Position numbers and translations under genes: made by a program. Below the pieces are notes generated by a model that did not search any database, was not told the DNA's origin, and saw only the letters and a program-made list of their open reading frames with translations. From Rhizophagus clarus (taxonomy: Eukaryota > Glomeromycota > Glomeromycetes > Glomerales > Glomeraceae), in the NCBI GenBank assembly GCA_015698045.1, contig BLAL01000252.1:62001-126000 (forward strand): a DNA stretch of 64,000 nt, given 5' to 3'. Every line of letters starts with the position of its first letter. The stretch's first letter is position 1. Positions 58,140 through 64,000 of this stretch are shown in pieces.

Positions 58140-58275
58140 AAATGTTATTATGAAAAATAAATATTACAAAGAATAAAATATTATGAAAAATAAAATATTA
58201 TGAAAAATAAAATATTATGAAAAATAAAATATTATGAAAAATAAAATATTATGAAAAATAAAATATTAAGAAGTA
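58140..58275. repeat. 17-base minisatellite
   Basis: About seven copies of TAAAATATTATGAAAAA, the central ones identical. Confidence 0.85.
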
Positions 58276-58319
58276 CAAAGTATTATGAAGAATAAATATA
58301 TGGTAGATGCTAATAAATC

Positions 58320-59620
58320 GAAAGGACAACTTTAGGAACCATCGATAGTAAACTTCTATAATGTATCTGATATTGCAGTAGTATACTGCAAAGAAATCAA
58401 GAAAGCCCTACCAAACGGAATATTTGGAAAATGATGTTAATTATCGTCGCAATGTTTTAGCTTGCTAATTAATGATCCTGGAATTTTACCTATCACATCG
58501 GCTATATCACATCGGCATTAGAAACAATCATTCATCATCTTTCAATGACGTACCGTACCCACATTTTTGACTCCAATGACCGTTTCTCGTCTAATCAACT
58601 AAAATTGAGGTAAATGGAGAGAGAGAAGTTTTGCTTTATCATATGCGCTGATCCTTGGAATTAGCTTAAATTAAGAATTTTTAATAAAAAATTAGTAAAC
58701 AGTGCAAAATACGATTTTGTTACACATTCATCTTATCAATCTTATGTAGAATAATCGGAAAATAAAAAAATTTTTTACAACTCATACTTAAAAATTAAAA
58801 TAATAATAACCTTTTATAACCCATCAACTATTTTAAGAACCCATCACTTTTTACACCAGTTGCAAATAAAAGTTTTATGAATACAATTGTAGTTATTTGC
58901 AGTTGTTAATGGTATTATTTATTCTCTAAAAGCTTTTTATTGATGTAAAATAATTAAATAAGGCAGCAAAAATAACTGGGTTTTGTATAAATTTGCCATC
59001 ATATTTAAAAAATTTTAAAAATAAAGAAATAATCAAAATTTTCATTATCTTTTAATAATTTTTAATTTTTAAAAATTGTTTTTAAAATATGGAGACAAAG
59101 AATCTTCCTTTATATCATTTACTGACGATGATTTTAAAATTCATTTAACCGACATTGAAATCTCATGATATTTAAATCCACCAGTAGGAAAGCTTTGACT
59201 TTTAAATAGATGATCGTTGTTACAGAGCCTTGCGAATGCCGCCTTTCTACAAAACAATATACCTGTATCCCAATAAGCCCAAAGAACTCATCACCTACAA
59301 AAATTAAAAAAGAAGAAACGTTAGAACATTTCTTAAAGTCAATTCTGATATTCTTCCCAAAGAAACAACATACCCGCGTCTCAAGGAATTCCATTTGCTG
59401 CAGATAAGTCATATTATGATCGATATACTTTTATTTTATTTTACATTCAGTAAAACTCGGTAAAACAGAATAGTAAAAGTTATATCATTAGATTCAGAAT
59501 ACCAATGGCCCTATGATCATTAAATAAAAGGATAATTTTTTTTTAAATACACAATATATGAAAAGCACAGAATGCTTTTATAAAAGTTATTTAACAAATC
59601 GTTTTAATAATGTCAAAATA
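58320..59620. other. Low-information stretch with one possible spliced minus-strand exon pair
   Basis: A minus-strand frame at 59134-59412 contains a region that would be an intron (GTAGGTGATG ... TTTTGTAG, about 59250-59302) and an end RFQCRLNEF. It has no recognisable domain. Weak TATA-rich sequence elsewhere. Treat as unknown. Confidence 0.3.
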
Positions 59621-59639
59621 TTAAATTGTGAAGTCCAGT

Positions 59640-60415
59640 CATGCTTTTCGTCTGGCAACACTACAAAAAAGAAAGAAAAAAAACAAATAATTAATTAATT
59701 AAAAAAAACAATGAAAACACCACCCCAACCCTCCCTTACCTTAATTGTCCTTAATTCCAAAAGTCCAGTCGTGCTTTTTATCTGGCAACACTACAAAAAA
59801 GAAAAAAAAAGCAAATAAATAATTAATTAAAAAAAGCAAATAAATAAATAATTAATTAAACAAAAAACACCACCTCAACCCTCCTTTACCTTAATTCCAA
59901 TAGTCCGGTCATGCTTTTCATCCAACAACACTACAAAAAAGAAAAAACAAACAAAAAAATAATTAATTAATTAAACAAAAAACACCACCCCAACCCTCCC
60001 TTACCTTAATTCCAATAGTCCGGTTGTACTTTTCGTCCGGCAACACTACAAAAAAGAAAAAAAAAAATAAATAATTAATTAATTAAAAAAAACAACAACG
60101 AAAAACACCACCCTAACCCTCCAATAGTCCAGTTGTGCTTTTCGTCTGGCAACACTACAAAAAAGAAAAAAAAACAAATAAATAATTAATTAATTAAACA
60201 AAAAACACCACTCCAACCCTTCCTTACCTTAATTTCAAAAGTCTGGTTATGTTTTTCGTCTGGCAACACTACAAAAAAGAAAAAAAAATAAATAAATAAT
60301 TAATTAATTAAAAAAAACAACAACGAAAAGCACCACCCCAACCCTCCCTTACCTTAATTCCAATAGTCTGATCATGCTTTTTGTCTGGCAATACTACAAA
60401 AAAGAAAAAAAAAAA
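59640..60415 (-). repeat. Tandem mini-exon array A5, 7 diverged copies
   Basis: Same unit as A2: on the minus strand TTTTTTGTAG, then a core beginning TGTTGCC(G/A)GACGAAAAGCA and ending GGAATTAAG, then GTAAGG(A/G)AGGG. Cores start near 59675, 59794, 59932, 60049, 60156, 60266 and 60391. Copies are more diverged than in A2, so this array is older or less homogenised. Confidence 0.7.
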
Positions 60416-60679
60416 TTATTTTTTTAAATTGTTTTTTATCTAAATGTAATAAATTCAAAAAAAAAACCTGTTTACCCAAATAATCAGATCATAATACCGG
60501 TTATACCAGTTCAAAACTAGATAAAGTGCATGTGATATATAACATATTCCTTTTTTATATCAACTCATGAGATAAGTTTATCGTAAATGGCAAGCGATAT
60601 TGCCTTTTATGTTATAAATAGATAATCAATACTAGTAGTTTTGTTCAGACTTCAGATTTTTATTTTGGCGGAAGGGAAA

Positions 60680-60930
60680 TTTTTTTTAAAAAAATATATC
60701 GTTTTTTTTAAGTGAAATTTTTTTTTTAAAAAAAATGTTGTTTTTTTTAAGGGAAATTTTTTTTTTAAAAAAAATGTCGTTTTTTTTAAGGGAAATTTTT
60801 TTTTAAAAAATAAAAAATCATTTTTTTTTAAGGGAAATTTTTTTTAAAAAAATAAAAAATCATTTGTTTTATGATAAGGGAATTTTTTTTTTAAAAAATA
60901 AAAAAATAATTTTTTTTTTCAAAAATTATA
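60680..60930. repeat. Poly-A/poly-T repeat with GGGAAATTTTT
   Basis: Six imperfect copies of a 45-50-base unit made of a T run, AAGGGAAATTTTTTTT and an A run. It can fold into long A/T hairpins. It lies between array A5 and the plus-strand transcript-like region. Confidence 0.7.
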
Positions 60931-60956
60931 AACCACAAATTTAAATTTTTTAGTTA

Positions 60957-61185
60957 ATGGTGTTACCTTTAGCTTCGGGATTAAATACTGTAATAGGTAA
61001 GTTTTTTTTGCTTTTATTCTCCTTTCTTTTATCTCTTATTAACTTGTTCTTTTTTTAGGCGTAGCTGTTTTTATCCATTTCAGAAATTCAAGGTGAGTTT
61101 TAATTTCTTCTCCTTTTTTTTGTTTTCTTTTCATTCTTTCCCTTGTTCTTTTACTAAACTTTTTATCTTTTTAGATAATTCAAGT
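60957..61185 (+). CDS. Possible short spliced gene start
   Basis: An ATG at 60957 opens MVLPLASGLNTVIG, then a donor GTAAGT, a T-rich tract ending TTTTTTTAG near 61059, a 34-base exon (GCGTAGCTGTTTTTATCCAT...) reading VAVFIHFRNS, a donor GTGAGT, and a further T-rich stretch with TTACTAAAC ending TTTTTAG near 61173. The third piece would be only about ten bases before GTAAGT. The three donor/acceptor pairs are textbook, but the product would be tiny. It might be the 5' part of the transcript that includes array A6 downstream. Confidence 0.35.
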
Positions 61186-61213
61186 AAGTCTCTTACGTTT
61201 CTTCTCCTGTTGT

Positions 61214-61930
61214 TTATTTTTCTTTTAAAATGATATTAACCGTTTTCTTTCTTTTTTTTTCTATGGGTGGGTATTCTGGCTTTTCTTTCATTTTTTTCCC
61301 CTTTATTTCTCTTCTTTTCGTGGTTTTTTCGTTTCTTTTTTTCATTATTCCTTTCGTTTCTTCTATGGTTCTTTCATTGATCTTTTGTGGTTCTTTTATT
61401 ATTCCTTTCATTGATCTTTTATTCCTTTCATCATTGTTTCTTTTATTGCTTTTTTGGTTTATTTCATTGATCTTTGATTTCTTTCGTTGCTTTTTTTTTG
61501 TTTTTTTCATTGATTCTTGGTTTCTTTCATTACTTTTTTCGTTTCTTTCATTGATCTTTGGTCTCTTTTCAATGATCTTTGGTTTCTTTCATTGATTTTG
61601 TTGCTTTTTTTTGTTTCCTTTATTGATTTTCATTCCTCCTTTGCTTCCTTTCATTCTCTTTCATTCCTCTTATTTTTTTTTCATTTGCCATTTGCTTCTT
61701 TTATTCCTTTTATTTTTTTTTATTCTCTTTATTCCTTTTCATTCCCTTTCATTTTCTCATTCATTTTCATTCTTTTTTTGTTTCATTCATTCTTTTTCAC
61801 TATCCTTTACCTTTTTTGTTCATTCCTTATTTCTCTTTGATCATCTTTACTTCCATTTATCCCTTTTCATTTATCTCTTCTTTCCTTTATTCTTCCTTTG
61901 TCCTTTCTTCCTGTATTTTCCATTTTTTCT
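61214..61930 (+). other. 700-base pyrimidine-rich low-complexity tract
   Basis: Almost pure T and C on the plus strand with irregular TTTCATTGATCTTTGGTTTC-like repeats, then TTCATTCCTTT-like repeats. Long open frames on both strands here are a by-product of composition. It could act as an extended polypyrimidine tract or a purine/pyrimidine asymmetric structure; no gene is supported. From 61930 to 62440 I see nothing. Confidence 0.6.
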
Positions 61931-62439
61931 TATATATTGCAGTGCATGTGCAATTAATACAGCATTGTAACATTAATATTACAGTTAAAATTATGCAATT
62001 GCGGCTTAATTTTTTTATAAAATCATGTATACAGTGTGGTGTAATTTTTTTTCTTTGAATTAAAATATAGTTTTTTTCATACAATTTCCTTTTTATTAAT
62101 TTATAGTGATATTAATTATTATTCAACAAATTATTAAGTGTGAAATTGTTTTTGTAATTATAGATTTAATGATTGTGGTGTTAAAGTTTTTTTTCTTTTT
62201 TGTTTAACTAATTATCATTACTATTATATTACCAGTTACGGTATATTAAATCTAGCTGAAATTATGTTAATTCTGGCCAAAATTAAAATTGTGCTGAATT
62301 GCACTTTTTAAAAATTATACGCATTTTTTTAGATCACTATATTGCATATTTTTAACTTTTATAATACATTGTATAACAAAATTTAACATATTTGGACGAT
62401 GAAACAAATCTGCCGATATGTTATTAATAAAAATGTCTC

Positions 62440-63560
62440 TAACGTTTCTTCTTTTTTTTCTGTAGGATACTGGACGAATATTATGAAAAGACCCAGAAAC
62501 TTATAATAGATGCGATTGGCAAAATTGGACCAATTTTATCATTTTTTTACTTATACAATGATTGGCTAAAAATAAAATCATTACTATATAAGGGGGTCGT
62601 TAAAGCAGGGTAGAATTGGCCAGAATTACGACATTAAGAAATTATGAATGTGACAAATAATGGATGTGTTAAATATATTTTTATTAATTGAAAAAATTTT
62701 AAGTCCTCAGAATACTTAATAAAAATAAAGAATGGAGGATGTGACGTCATGTGACAATTATTTTTACTATGATCACGTGATTCTACCCTACTTTAACAGT
62801 CCCCTATATAAGGCAGTTAAATCATATGACTTTGCAGAAATTTTGTATTATATTACCTTTTTTAGTAAGATTTTTAGATCTTTATTATCAACTTTATCTA
62901 TAATTTAGCTAGTAATATTAAGCACTTTTCTTACATAAATTTTACCTAGTCCATGCACTGGTTAGTTCTATTATAAGTTTCTAGAGTCTTACTACGAACT
63001 AGACTTTAAAATTTAGGTAAAGGGAAGGAGTGGAGTTCTGCTTTGTTATTTATAGAAACGTCTCTAACATTTCTTCTTTTCTTTTTTGTAGGCTGCCGGA
63101 CAAATATTATGATCTGGACTTTAGAATTGAGGCAAGTGAGAAAGAGGAATTTGATTATTTTAATAGAAACATCTCTAACATTTCTTCTTCTCTTTTTTTG
63201 TAAGTTATCAGACAAATACTATAAACCAGACTTTAGAATTGAGGCAAGTGAGGAAGGGAAGAGGTTTTACTTTGTTATTAATAGAAATGTTTCTAACATT
63301 TCTTCTTTTCTTATTATAAGCTATCAGACTATTTAGATAAACCTGGACTTGAAATGTAAGGAATGGGAAAGATGAAGAATTCTTTTAATATTAAAGAAAT
63401 GTATTAACATTTCTTTCTTTATTTTTTTAGGTCACTGGACTCCTCAGATGAATCTGAACTTAGAATGTAAGGAATGGGAAATGGGAAATGAAAAATAGGA
63501 TTTATTATTAAAAAAATATAACTTTTCTTATTATTTTATTTTAGGTTGCCAGGTTTTTAG
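62440..63560 (+). repeat. Tandem mini-exon array A6 (plus strand)
   Basis: Cores: one from 62466 (ILDEYYEKTQKL), one ending at 63015, then 63092-63131, 63205-63243, 63321-63355, 63431-63466 and one from 63545. The last five stay in one frame: LPDKYYDLDFRIE, LSDKYYKPDFRIE, LSDYLDKPGLE, SLDSSDESELR, then LPGF and a TAG at 63558-63560. Two donors are GCAAGT (63132 and 63244), giving GC-AG introns, and two acceptors end AAG rather than TAG. Spacers carry TCTCTAACATTTCTTCTTTT, close to a branch-point plus pyrimidine tract. Confidence 0.65.
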
Positions 63561-64000
63561 TCTTTGGATACTAAAAGCCAATACTATGCCAAAATTATAA
63601 TACAATACTAGTGTCAAAACTAAGCCAAATGCCAAAACAGTTTTGACAGTTTCAACACTATGTAAGGATGTATAACAAATTTTTTCTAGTATTGTATATA
63701 GAAACTTGTAATTTTTATAATATCTTTGTGTAATATATGTAATCAGTAATAAAAACTAAGGTTAAATAAATAACAATAAAGGTTACTATTTTGAGTGTAT
63801 TTTTGAAAATTTTGAATATCTAATATTGAATTAATTATAAAATTTATACATATCAGTTTATTTTTATTGATGAAAATTATATCAAAAGTTATCAATCGGT
63901 ATGCCAATAGTAGACAATAGGAAATACTCTATTGGTAACTAATATGATATATCTGATTATATTGTATTTGAACACCCTGATTGAAACCTTAGTGTCTTCC
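63561..64000. other. Window end, no gene seen
   Basis: AT-rich. Near 63600-63662 the sequence, read on the other strand, begins TAGTGTTGAAACTGTCAAAA, which looks like a hAT-type terminus, but no matching left end was found. Confidence 0.3.

Noticed and set aside
61214-61970. Long frames on both strands (Lys/Asn/Glu-rich and Phe/Ser/Leu-rich)
   Set aside because: Product of the pyrimidine-only composition.

Overview
This window reads as nuclear DNA of an arbuscular mycorrhizal fungus, most likely Rhizophagus irregularis or a close Glomeromycotina relative. The base composition is very AT-rich, introns are about 75-125 bases with GTAAGT-type donors, and many predicted proteins belong to high-copy families I recognise from that genus (SAM-domain proteins, F-box/LRR proteins, coiled-coil proteins, a small Cys-rich protein starting MDRLTC). 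Recognition of these families is from memory; no search was run.

Layout. Bases 1 to about 17.7 kb hold a decayed Polinton/Maverick-like element: protein-primed family-B DNA polymerase, Gag-like and retropepsin-like parts on the opposite strand, an RVE integrase, a zinc/PD-(D/E)XK-type endonuclease and an intact-looking A32-type packaging ATPase. Two DNA elements interrupt it: a TIR element at 2.9-5.9 kb and a hAT at 6.2-9.3 kb. From 17.7 to 25 kb come minus-strand genes of fungal multicopy families, ending with an 11-exon gene of unknown function (22.5-24.9 kb) that has a GC-rich 148-base duplication just upstream. From 25.5 to 42.2 kb the DNA is a nest of class II elements, most with clear terminal repeats and target duplications: hAT-2 (25.5-27.9), a non-autonomous hAT (28.4-31.7) with a second TIR element nested in it, a MULE-like element (31.9-32.7), hAT-3 (33.8-37.0), and two MITE-like elements (40.6-41.1 and 41.2-42.2). 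The MULE-like element and hAT-3 both sit in one coiled-coil gene. From 42.5 to 51.7 kb there are a broken F-box/LRR gene, a Gag-like fossil, a 4.75-kb TIR block carrying a Myb/SANT-like gene, and a broken DDE transposase. From 51.7 kb to the end the DNA is mostly AT-rich repeats.

The most interesting signal is a class of tandem arrays whose units look like very short exons. Each unit has 24-41 bases of higher-complexity sequence preceded by a pyrimidine-rich tract ending in AG and followed by a GT(A/G)AG-type donor; the spacer often carries TACTAAC, the classic spliceosomal branch-point word. Five arrays are present (3.4-5.2 kb minus, 29.1-31.3 kb minus, 47.8-48.4 kb plus, 59.6-60.4 kb minus, 62.4-63.6 kb plus). 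In three of them several successive units stay in one open frame across the predicted junctions and end in a stop or encode a repeated 12-13-residue peptide. At least three arrays lie inside TIR-bounded elements, so they may be carried around the genome by transposition.

Limits: exon borders, families and copy counts were read by eye. Polinton termini were not found, and several reading frames are too decayed or too unfamiliar to name.
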